Origin: Chloromonas sp. AAM2
Taxonomy: Eukaryota > Chlorophyta > Chlorophyceae > Chlamydomonadales > Chlamydomonadaceae
NCBI GenBank assembly: GCA_004335635.1
Contig: QAXH01005781.1
Coordinates: forward strand, 1 to 64,000
Direction: 5' to 3'
Length of the DNA stretch: 64,000 nucleotides
In this document: one piece after another, positions 34,501 to 46,500 of the stretch
How positions within the stretch are numbered: position 1 is the stretch's first letter
Layout of the letters: each line of letters begins with the position of its first letter
The notes under the pieces: generated by a model
Database searches by the model: none
Seen by the model: the letters and a program-made list of their open reading frames with translations, nothing else
Told to the model about the DNA's origin: nothing
Program-made: the position numbers and the translations under genes

Positions 34501-37500
34501 TGAGCATGAACAGCAGCGGCAACCAGGTTCGCTCTATCTGTTTTCTGGTTGCCTCAGAACGCCTGTAAACTGGTACGCTTGCTGCCTCACCACGGCAACT
34601 GTTCCTACTGTCGTGCGAGTTGCCAGTTGCGCCTATCAGGTGAGCGATAACAGATGATCAACGGTCAGCCAGAGTAGCTTGTTCTGCAAGCGTATGAAAC
34701 TATAACAAAAAAAGATGCTATATTAGTGTTCTTATTCTGCTAGCCGCGACGTCCGTGTGCCCTTACTTGTGTCTGCAGCGCCCTGAAGAAGCTGAAGCTG
34801 CCACCGCCTGATGGGGTACCTCCCAGCAGCTGCCTGGCCAGCGAGTGGTCCCTTGACAGCCCCGGCTCGTGCGGTGTGTGGGGCACGGGGCAGGAGGTGC
34901 GGCCGGTTAGGCTGTCCCGCTCAAGGGGCGGACCTGCGTGGTGCGTGCTACCTGTGCAGTGACTTACTCTTTTTATTATTATTGTTCTTTCTGTGGCAAT
35001 TGGTATGATTACATCGTTGGTATCCAAACCACCTGCAGAAAGGTATACATGTAGATGTTCGATATTTGAGCATACGAATCTCAATGAATGATTACAATCA
35101 ATAAGAGCGTAAGTCGTATGAGCTATCAATGTCGCTGCTGTGTTATGAATTCAAGCACCGCCCCAATCTCTGCCCGGCAGACCTGTGTGGTGAGGGTGCT
35201 GCGTGGCGAAGCGCAGCTGCTGCTCGTCCAAGGCACTGCTCAACCGCTCGTTGTCCTCTTCCACCTGAAACATCATCAGGCGGAACGAACCCATTAATGA
35301 ACCCAAATCAAGCGCAAGAGCCAATCTGCACGCAAGATGGATACTGGTACATAAGAATGGATTCAAGTCGTCACGCACAAGATAACTCAAAATTGCACAT
35401 CCTAGAAATTTCTAGCCAGGAATTGACTGGCTGATTTAGATATATTGCAATTGCGAGGTTGGTCCAGCAAAGAAAATGGCGTCAATCGACCAAGGCTCTG
35501 TGGTGTCTACGGATGGACGCCTGGCTAGTAACCGGGTTGACAAGGCCTATGTGGTACATAGGAACGTATTTTTCGTCGTCACGTCCACAACGCAAGTAAT
35601 CTGCACCTGCTGGGTGAACCAGACCTGTTCCGTTTGAAAGTTTGGTTCTATAAATGGGCTGCACGGACTGGCTGATGATGGATTAGCAAACTCAGTGGGG
35701 CTGGTCACTGATAGCAGATGGCGACGTTCCTCACCCCACGTCCATGGTGAGCAGAGGACACTGATGGGAGTGTTCAACTGCCCACACCTGTGACAGCCTG
35801 TGCTCCACATTGTGTAGCATGTTCCCTCAACGTCTCTTGAACGTTTCTCAACGTCCCTTCACCTTTGAACCCACCTGCGACAGCCTGTGCTCGAGGTTGT
35901 GCAGCATGTTCTGCGCCCGACTGGCCTCCAGGAGCGCCCTGTCACGTGCCAGCTCAGCGGCCTCAGCGCGGCTGCGGGCCTCATGCAGATCGTCCGCAGC
36001 AGTCCGCAGCTCGTCAACCTGCGCATTCACCACCGTCATCCGCCGGTCTGAGCCTGCACCACTACCAGGCCATACACACGCGCATACGGCAATACGGGCT
36101 GTGCAGCAGCCAGAAAAAACAAACTGTGCATACAAACGACGAGGACAAGGGTGTATGGCCTCCAGTTGGTTGCTTGTGATTGTGCGCATGGGCGGACAAG
36201 TACGACCACGTCAGCTTGGCAGAGATTGCAGAGGGGATCGTAGCAAGCCGACGATTCACATTCGCTTTGTTTATCCACCAAGCAAAGGTGTGGACACCCC
36301 TGTGTAGCAGAGCTCACACCAGGATGGCAGCCGCTTCTGTCCAAACCTGCCTGCCCTGTGATTGTGATCAAACATGCTGACTTACCATGGCCTGCAGTTC
36401 GCTGTTGCGCTGCTCGGCTTCCAGTTTTTGCTCTGAGGCGTGTAACAGCTCCGCCAGCTGCACACAAGCACGTGAACACACGATCACATCAAGATGCAAG
36501 ATAAGCTCAGACTCAACTACGCTGTATTATGGCTGTACTATGGCAATTACGGTAGATCCACCCAGAGCATGATAAAATAATGATAATGTCCACTGTCCGA
36601 CAACTGGAGAGTCGTCCAGAGCACCCACACAGCTCTGAAAGCACTGGCGATGCTTCCTGCCGCTGCCTGACATGGCAGTGCTGCCTGACATGGCAGTGCT
36701 GCCTGACATGGCAGTGCTGCCTGACATGGANNNNNNNNNNNNNNNNNNNNNNNNNNNNNNNNNNNNNNNNNNNNNNNNNNNNNNNNNNNNNNNNNNNNNN
36801 NNNNNNNNNNNNNNNNNNNNNNNNNNNNNNNNNNNNNNNNNNNNNNNNNNNNNNNNNNNNNNNNNNNNNNNNNNAGTGCTGCCTGACATGGAAGTGCTGC
36901 CTGACATGGCAGTGCTGCCTGACATGGCAGTGCTGCCTGACATGGAAGTGCTGCCTGACATGCCTGACATGGAAGTGCTGCCTGACATGGAAGTGCTGCC
37001 TGACATGCCTGACATGGAAGTGCTGCCTGACATGAAGTGCTGGAATGTTGAGCACCTGAGACTATGCCCCTGATGGCCCCTGAGACTGTGAACTGCCTAC
37101 CGACCTGATCGGACAGGCCCTGCACCTCTGCCTCCGCAGTGCGCATCCTCAGCGCTGTGCTCTCCAGCTCCTGAGTCACAGAGACCAACTGGGCCTCAGC
37201 AGAAGTGCACTCGCTGCGTGCCAATGCCAACTCAGAGCGTGCAGTGGCCAGCTCGGATACTTGTGCAGTCAGTGTCTGAACCTGCAGGATGCCGCATATG
37301 AACATTGCAGGCTTCTCAAGGTACAAAAGTAACATAGCGTGGCCACAGCATGTCTGATCAGCATCAAGCAGGGTTGTCGATTCTCTCTGCTGCACTGTTG
37401 TCAAATGCATCGACGGTGGTGATGTGGCCACAGTCCCGGGCACTGGAGAACACGCAGGGCTTCTTGAGACTGGCTCAAGCTAGTCAGCTGAGTTGCTTTG

Positions 37501-40500
37501 GCTTCAGCCTGACCGTTTCAACTAGGCAGCAATCCAATTGACTGAGTCCCTCAACTGCACTGGTAGTTCTGTGGCTGCACCTGTGTGCACAAACTTCTTT
37601 TGTGTGTCCAGCTCAAGCTCAGACCATGCACATGCATCCCAAAGGCCGGCAGGATGTACGCGTGGAAGCGCTTGCACCTGTGCTCGTGCCGTGGCAGCCG
37701 CTGCCTCTGCCGTCTGCAGGAGGTCCTGCAGCCCGGACACCTGCGCCGTCAGGTCGTCGTTCTCTGCGGAGCGCTTCCTGATCACCTTCTGCAACCTGCG
37801 GCCAATGCAACAAGGAAGAGGGTAGCGCACAGCGTCAAGGCCATCGACACCTTGTTGCTTTGTTTGCTTGCTACTGACAATGGCGAGTCGTAAGGGCTTA
37901 TCAGGGGAAAAAATATCGGGGAAGCAAGAAGGAAGAGACTACTTGCACCGGGGGGATGAATGGGGGAAAGGGGTCGTGACCCCATCGCAAAAGAAGGCCT
38001 CAGCCTGCTGAAAATAGGATAGTCACTTTTAGAAAACACCCAGCTTACACGCAGAAAAAAAGTCTACCTACGAGAATTCGCAAAGAACACTCGCAGCATT
38101 TGCACCGTCCAAACATTTCATCTCTTGTGCATCTCTTATGCATACTGAAGGCGGCAAGGTGTGAGGGCTTTGAACAGATAACCCGGTCCAGTCATGCCAA
38201 GAGAAAATGGCTGCCCCTCTGGCAAAGCATCTGACACCTTGACGTGACCCGTCCCAATCATCCAGTTGTTCTTTTTGGCCCAGCCGATGTGTCTGTACCG
38301 TTGTGACGGTAGCTATATGCTATTCTCAGTGAACCCATTCTCCAAGACACAGATCTGTCCGGATAAGTGACAGGGGATACTCTGAAGAGAATTGTTCCAG
38401 CTGCAGAAACGTAGGCCGTCCGCACCTTTGACAATGCCGCTGTGGGCACATGTGCAAATGTCATATGCCGAGGCTGATAAGCCCTACCTCTCCACTCTCT
38501 GTACGGCATCTGCCTCCACTGCAGTGCACTGCTCTTTGAGCGCTTCCACCTCCAGCCCCGCAGCCTCGGCACGCCGCACAGCCTCCTCCTGGCCCTTGCG
38601 AGCCTCCTGCAGCCAAATCAGTTACCGGGCATCAAATTGGCTCTTGATGTTTTATTGCTGTTTGGCTCTTGCACTGCAGGCCAAACTCAGCAACAAACGC
38701 AAACAGATGCTTATGCTTGTGCTTGTGCCGTAGTAGGTAGTGCCGCAGGCTGAGCTCTATTGTTGCCGTCAACCGCTTCAGCTGGTTCGCTTTAGTTCAA
38801 CAGAATCCGATGGCCCTACACTTCAGCAGAGGTTGATGGCACTACACTTGCACAAGGTGTACCAGCCCGGCCAGCTCTCACACTTGTGAATCGCTCTGCC
38901 TCCATGAGGGCCGCCCTGAGCCCTGCCACCACGGACTCGTGCTGTGTGTTGATGCTGGTGACCGCCTGTTCGTGTTGCGCGTTTAGCTGGGCAGCGGCTG
39001 CCTGGTACTGGGCAGTGAGCTCCGCCTGAGCAGCGGCATGGTCCTGCTCAAACCTGCACAAATCAAGTAATGATTTTGGATCAGTCCTCACAGCCAAAAG
39101 GCCACCTGCCATACCAAACCGAGTGTTCATCTAATGGCGCTATCAGGATGACATACGTCAACTCAGTGCAGTATTACACATGAGAGGCTGGTAAGGGTAC
39201 ATCAGCGCCTGGACAGCTGCATGGCCTTGCTGAAAGTTGCGCATGTACACAACCAGCTGTCAAAGGTTTTGAGGGAGAGAACAGGCAGGGAAAGGTGCAC
39301 AAACTGCTTGGCAGCGCCCCCTGGAAGGTCCACTGCCTTGCTCATTTACAACCATGATGCATACAGTCCTCTGCAGGTCGGACCAGTTACTGAGTCACGG
39401 CCAGTTGATTTGCCTGACAAGTTAATTGACTCGTCCCAAGCTTCACCGGTATTGTTGCCTGCCGATCTGGCGCAGGCGTTGGACATGACAACCTTCTGGC
39501 AAAGCCAATGCTCTACCTGCAGCAGCCAGAGAGGCCTATGGCGATCACTTCCAAGGGTTCCGCTGCCCTTGAGCACCCGCCCACCTGGTGAACTGCTTCT
39601 GGTGGCTGCTGGCAATCTTCTCCATGTTGGTCTGCAGCTCTGTGAGCTCAGCCTGCAGCGCATCTCTTTCCCTGCGCAACGCCCCCTCCTGGTTCATGTG
39701 CACATCACCCAGCTGCTGACGCAGGGAGGTGCGCTCGGCCTGCTGGCAGTGCAACCAACATGAGGGATACAGCCAATGCATTACAACAAGCTTGCAGGCA
39801 GTATGGAAATAGTGTATCAACAGTCAGCGCCAGTGCATTGACACTCGGCGCATGCTCTAGTGCATTCTTCGCCACACGACATGACTTATATAACCATGAC
39901 GCCACCAAACAAAAAACACAGTCGGTGAATGGTTGACTGATGTGAAGTTGGGTGAGCTAGCATCACAACCAAGTTGTAGGCACTGAGATCAAGAATCAGC
40001 AGCGCCAAACCTGCACACGAAACTCACGTGCCTTGTTTCACAAACACGAATGGAGCTGGTTGTGTGGTTGGTGTTTTACTGCATGTTGACCAAAACTCCT
40101 TAAACCATTTTGGCGATGTCAAGGGCCACATCAGCACTAAATCATACAGCGGAAGTGGCCTGAGATGGTGGTGCACAGTTGAAGAAAGCAGAACCCCTCC
40201 AATCATGTGCCATCACCACCAAAACCAACTCTGTCCCCTGCCAGGGTTGGGGCGGTGCCCATCCCTATCCTGTGGCCGCTCCCCTGATGTAAACAAAACC
40301 AACTCTGTACCTTGAGTGCGGAGACTTCTGCTTCCATGGCGGTCAGCTGTGCTTGAAGCGTGTCCAGGTCCGCCTGTTGAGAGGCAGGCTGATCCGGCAC
40401 TGCCTTGTCCTGCCAGCACAAACCGAGCACAGGATGCCTTATGGCTGTGAAGCATGTGTGTTGGTCATGGTCATGCATGACACTGTTAGTTCTGCGTGGC

Positions 40501-43500
40501 AGTGACTGCTGAAGTGACAGCGGCTGGACAGTCATGACAGCTTGTGATGCAAAGGATGATCTTGAGGCGATACCAGTATGAAAGCAGCATGAAGGCACCT
40601 TGAAATGTCAGGCTTTGTTAGTGATGATGATCTGGACAGTAGGGCGCTGAGGACCCATGCCATGCACTTCAGTGTTACAAGGTTCAGTGCAAGGTAAGTC
40701 AGGCTTAGCGAATTTGCATTCAGCTACCCACCCCAGGAGTAGGTGAGCGAAGCGGGTGCGTGGAAACGGATTGCGGACTGGCAAAGGACTGTTGGCTTGG
40801 CGGCCGCTGCGGTTGTGGTGTGCCAGCAATCCTAGGGCTGCTGCCGGCTGGCTCACGGACTGCTGGGCTGCTGGAACCCAGACCCTGCATGGTTGCTATG
40901 CCCTGAGCTCCAGCCATTTGGTCAACCAGCGACTCCATGCCATCCAAAAGCTGCATGAGATCTGTCACTCCTTCATGCACAGACTTGAGTGACTGGTTGT
41001 TGATGATCATGCGCTGTGCACCGGTCATCATCTGACGGATCAGTCGCACGTGATCTGATGTCATAGCACTAGCACTACCACCACCACCAGAAGCACTACC
41101 TACACTACTGGCCCCGCCTGGGCTTCCGCCACCATCCCCACTGGTTCTGGCAGCCACTGCTTCTTTAGCTAGGTTTGCCGGGCCTGCTGCTGCTCCAGCA
41201 GCAGCTGCCTGCCTGCTGGCTGGCGCTATCTCAGCCTGCGCCTGCTCCAGCTGTTCAGTCAGCCGTTGCTGTTCAGCCTCAGCTGCACGCGAGGCATGCC
41301 TCAACGCCCTCTGGGCATCCTTCAGCTGTGCGCCCAGCCGGTCTACTTCTTCCTGTGCTGTTTGCAGCTGCTCTGTCAACGTGTGGGAGCGCTCCTCTGT
41401 TTCCTGTAGCTGCTGAGTCAAGGATGCATTTTGATCCTGAACCTGCTGCAGCTGTGCAGTCAAATCAGCAGTGCGCTCCTGCGAGTGCTTCAGCTTCTCA
41501 GCCGTTCCAGCTGCCTCTACCTGTACGTTCTGCAGCTGCTCCGTTGACTGCTGCACCTGCTGCGCCACCTCATCCTGTGCTACGTTTAGCTTCACAGCTG
41601 CGCCAGCTGCCTCTGCATGTGCCACCTGCAGCTGCTCTGTTGACTGCTGCAGCCGCTGCGCCAATGCATCATTGCATTCCTGTGCTTGATTCAGCTTCTC
41701 AGTCAGCTGCTGCACCTCTGTCTGTGTCTGCTGCTGCAGCTGCTCTGTTGACTGTTGCAGCTGCCCAGCCAGCACCTCCTCCTGTTGCTGTGCCTGCTGC
41801 AGCTGCTCTGCTGACTGCTTCAGCTGCCCAGCCAGCACCTCCTCCCGCTGCTGTGCCTGCTGCAGCTGCTCTACTGACTGCTGCACCTGCACAGCCAGCT
41901 CCTCCTCTTGCTGCTGTGCCTGTTGCAGCTGTCCAGTCAGCACCTCCTCCCTCTGCTGTGCCTGCTGCAGCTGCTCTGCTGACTGTTGCAGCTGCCCAGC
42001 CAGCTCCTCCTGTCGCTGCCGTGCCTGCTCCAACTGCCCAGCCAGCTCCTCCTCTCGCCGCTGTGCCTGCTTCAGCTGCTCTGTTGCCTGCTGCAGCTGC
42101 GCTGCTGACTGCTTCAGCTGCCCAGCCAGCACCTCCTCCCGCTGCTGTGCCTGCTGCAGCTGCTCTACTGACTGCTGCAGCTGCCCAGCCAGCTCCTCCT
42201 CCTGCTGCTGTGCCTGCTGCAGCTGCCCAGCCAGCACCTCCTCCTGCTGCTGTGCCTGTTGCAACTCCTCAGCAACACGTGACAAATCTTCTGTAGCCGT
42301 TTCTACTGATTGTGTGGTCTGCTGCAGCTCCAGCTGCAAACGCTCCACCTCCTTGACAAGCCCGTCCCGCTCAACACGCAACCGGTCTGCCGTTTCTTTC
42401 GCGGTTTCTAGAACGGCTGAACGCTCGCCTTGCGAGGACAGTGCTTGTTGGTGTGTCTCACGCAGGCTGTCTAGCTCGCCTTGCAAGACTACTACACTCT
42501 GTTGTGCGGCCTTCAGAGCAGACTCATGAGTATCAGCCAGCTGCTGTAGCTCACCAATACGCTCTGCTTCCTGCTGTGCAGCCCTGAGAGCGTTTTCCTG
42601 CTTGTCTTTTAGCATCCCCTGCTCTTCCAATGCAGCTTGCAGCTCCCCCACACGCTCTGCTTCCTGCTGAGCTGCCTGTACGGTTCTATCCCGCTCATCA
42701 AGCAACAATTCCAACTCCCTCACTCGCTGCTCCAACCGTGAAACTGTGCTCTGCAAAGCAGCCTCTGCATCAGCTGCTGTTGCCAGCTTCTGCTCTGCCG
42801 CCTGCTGCTTCTCATCTCCAGCCCTGGCCTGCGCCTGCATCTCCTGCAATTGCGCCCCCATCCCTCCCCGCTCAGTCTCCCATTCCTGCCTGCCCGCTTC
42901 CAAAGCGTCCTGTCTGCCTTGCAGCTGTGCCGACATGTCAGTAACTTGTGCCTCAACTGCCACCAACTGCTGCTGCAGCTGCACCACTTGGCCCTGTGCT
43001 GTATCACGTTGCTCTGCATTCACCTGCCGTTGCTGCTGTACCGTGGCTAGCTCAGCCTGTACCGCTGACAGCTGCTCAGCTGCAGCCACCGCCTGCTGCT
43101 GCTGTGCCTGCAACTGGCCCAGCAGCAGCGTAACTGTGCCCTGAAGCGTGCTCAGCTCTGCAGAAGCTGCCTGCATGCGCTGTAGCAGCTCCTGCCCTGC
43201 GTGTGCGGAACTGCCTGGCTGGTTGTTAGGTGTGCCGCCGTTGGCATGAGCCTGGTAAAGCGGATTTGCTTGCATGCTTGCTGCCTGTGCCGTGTCTGTG
43301 TCTCTTGCTTCAGTGGGAGGTATGTCCGCAACTGCTTGCTGCACAGACCGGCCGGAAACATCAGAGTCAGCTGACGGCTGGCTTATCTGGGTAGCCAACA
43401 CGTTGATGGTGCGTTCCAACGTGAGCAGCTCCGCATGCAGTACATCCACCGCTGCAGCAGACATGGCACCCTGTGCGGTGGCTTCAGCCCCTGTAAACTC

Positions 43501-46500
43501 CTCTGCAACATCAGGCATTGAGACGCCCTCCAAACTGCCATTGACACCAGTCACTGCATCCATACCATCATTGGCCACGATCCCAGCTGCGTCCACAACC
43601 GAGTTACTTTTCGCTGTAGAAGCAGGCTGCCCTGCTTGGAGCTGCTTGGTCAGTTCTGCCAGCTGTTCAGCCATGGTATCAACCTGCATTTCCTTCCTAA
43701 GCAGCTGTGCTTGCAAGTCACAAAGCTGCCCCTTGGCCTGCTCTTTCACTTCCTCTAGTTCGGCTGTAAGGCTGTCTAAGCCCTCATGGGCCTTCTGATG
43801 CTCCTGAGTTAGCACTGAAAAATGCAGCTGCAGCTGCGCTTGCAAGCTGTCGGTCAAACCTGAGCCTGCAGTGCTGTCTCTGGTAACAGCCTCAGCAGCA
43901 GCTGACTGTGCACTTGCCAGCTGCTCCCTCAACGTCGCAAGATCCGCTGCCCAGCCCTCCAGCTGCTTACCCTTAGCTTCGGCTTCCGCTGCAAACTCAC
44001 CAGCCCGGGCTTCAGCACCGGCCAACTGCTGTTTGGCTGCACCAAGCTCTGACTTCATAACTGCCAGCTGTGATTCCAACGCTCTCAGATGCTCGTCTTT
44101 TGCCACCATCTCAGCCCTCAGTTCTGCCAACTGCTGGTCACTCAAGCCTGCCTGTGGCTTTCCTGCAGGCACCTCCACGCTCGACTGTGAACCTTCCAGT
44201 GACGCTGTTCGTGATGGTGCTTTGACACCTGCTGTTGTCAGCTGTTTCTCTTCCAGAGCAGACAGGCGTGCCTCCGCCACCGCTAGCTTCTTTTCTGCCA
44301 GAGCCGCAGCGGCCTCAGCTGAGGCTACACGCGCCTGCATGGCAACGATCCAGTGACTCGTGTGCGCATGGCCATAAGGGTGCATAGATGCAGCTTATGT
44401 GCATCACATGGTCTGCTGGGATCGCATAATCTCTTGCAGGAGTACCACTATCCTGGATAAATATCAAATCGTAACTTGCTGCTTAGGGTGACGCTAGTGG
44501 TGCTGCTTAGGGTGACGCTATGTGTTACATGCATGGTAGCATTGGTATGCGCTTGAACAGTGCACGGGCAGATTCTGCAACAACGACGGGTGCACGGCTG
44601 TCAGCTGGTCCGGTTCGGCCTGTGCGGTCAGACGCTTGGTTAGGCTGGTTGAGTTCATTAGTTTGCGCCTGTTCAACCAGCCGTCCAACTGTCCAAACCA
44701 CGAATGCCTCACCCCCAACAACCTTTCAACGCAGAATATGGGATGCACTGCTGAATGCAACAGTATGGCATAATATGGGGACTGCAGGACAGGGTATGCT
44801 ACTTTCAACAACCACAAGGGCAAGGCATGCATGCTGACTGCTTCCTTTGATGCCCTCATGTGCAAGGCATGGTGATGGTGCTCGATGTACCATCTCCATG
44901 TGCAAGGTATGTAGGCTGCTGTATGCTGCACGTGCAAGGCGTGCGTGCTAATTGTCCTGCTTTGAATCGTCACCAAGCTGGTTGTGTGAGGTTGGAAAAC
45001 CGCTGCACTTGCCTGCTCAGCAGCAATGCGCTCGTCCGCTGTCCGCACGGCCTCCCTGTTGGCCATCATCTCGTCCTCCAGCTCAGTGAACCGTTTGACC
45101 ACCTGCTGGGCCTGGTGGGCACCCTCTGCATCAGCCACGTGACATGTATGTGCTTTGGTATGCCACGTCACATGCACGTGCTTTGGTACGCCACGTGGCA
45201 TGCCTGTCATCATTACATGGCATCTGCTTAGATCTGCTCCGTAGCACTTCACCTGAGCAAACCAATGGTAACAAATGGCTCTACAGCCTGCACCTGATCG
45301 CCGCTCATCCATGACAATTCGTGATCAAATCCTTAACATTAGTCAAGGCAACCCGATGCCAGGTTTGCCTTGGGGCAACAAGTGGCATACACGTGCTTTG
45401 CAGCCAACGCAAGGTAGCGGCTAGACGTCTGGGAATGTGAGCTGTAGTGTATCTTGGATGGTGAGGCGATGGCAACAGCATAGAGGAGCCTGAGATTGAA
45501 TTGCAGTTTTCATCACAGTGCTAGCTTACCCATGGCCCAGCTTGTGATCCCATGCTTTGTTTTCTGGTCCTGCTCTCATAGCAGCCTGTTTTTACACTGC
45601 CTAGGTGCAAAGCATGCACAGAGCAGCACGTGCCCACCTGACAACTCAACGTTTCTCTCAATGGTTCCTTGCAGTTTGCGTTGGGTCACGTTAAGTTCTG
45701 CTGCCAGCTCCGCCCGCTGCTGCTCTGTGCGCTTCAAGGACTTTTCAAGCTCCTGCGCACAACAAAGGACAAGGCACCTTCACAAAGGGAACACGCAGAC
45801 ATGCAGGCAAGTGCACGAAAGGGGTGAGAGGAAACGCAAGAGGGAACAGCACGTACAGGTAGAGTTGGGCGCAGGACGAGAACAAATCAGATCGGCCTAG
45901 ACAAAATTGTCATTACGTTTGATCTTCAGCCCATCATCCCTTCAGCAATCACAACCAGCATGCAGTGGTGAAGAGCGTCTGCCTTCACATCTACATGCCC
46001 CATCAGGTCGGAGCGAGGAAACACAGCTCCAAAACGATGGCATGCAATCTGGCCAGCGTACCTGGAGCTTGAGAATGCCACGTGTAGCAGTGGCTTCAGA
46101 CTCATCCAGGGCATACTCCAGCTTCTGAATACGCCTTCTCTGTTCTTCCAACGCCTGTGCTTCCTTTGACTCAATCTGACTGGCTGCTGCCGCTGCCGCT
46201 GCTGCAGCAGCTGCTGCCTTGTCTCGCTCAGCTGTCATGGCTGCCAGCAGAGTCTGCAGCTGCTGTGCCTCCTGCCTGGCTGCAGCCGTTTCTGCTGCAG
46301 CTGCAGCAGCAGCCTCGGCTGCCGCCGCCTGCGCTTGCTCGCCACGCACCTTGGCCGTTTCTGCAGCGGTTTCTGCCGTTCTCCTGCACCTTAGTTCCAG
46401 CGCAAGCTGATCTTGAAGCTCATTCATTTGCGCTAACAAAGCTGCAACCTGCGCATGCATCTCTGGTGAACCACCCCCTGCAGCTGCTGCTTTTTTGTCA

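Noticed and set aside
36513..37073. Repetitive frames (VLPDMA and HVRQHC units)
   Set aside because: They are translations of the 18-bp minisatellite in an intron, joined through the N run.
41175..42296. 373-codon open frame on the plus strand, rich in Ala, Pro, Leu and Gln
   Set aside because: It is the antisense shadow of the repeated golgin coiled-coil exon; CAG/CTG-rich codons leave the opposite strand open.
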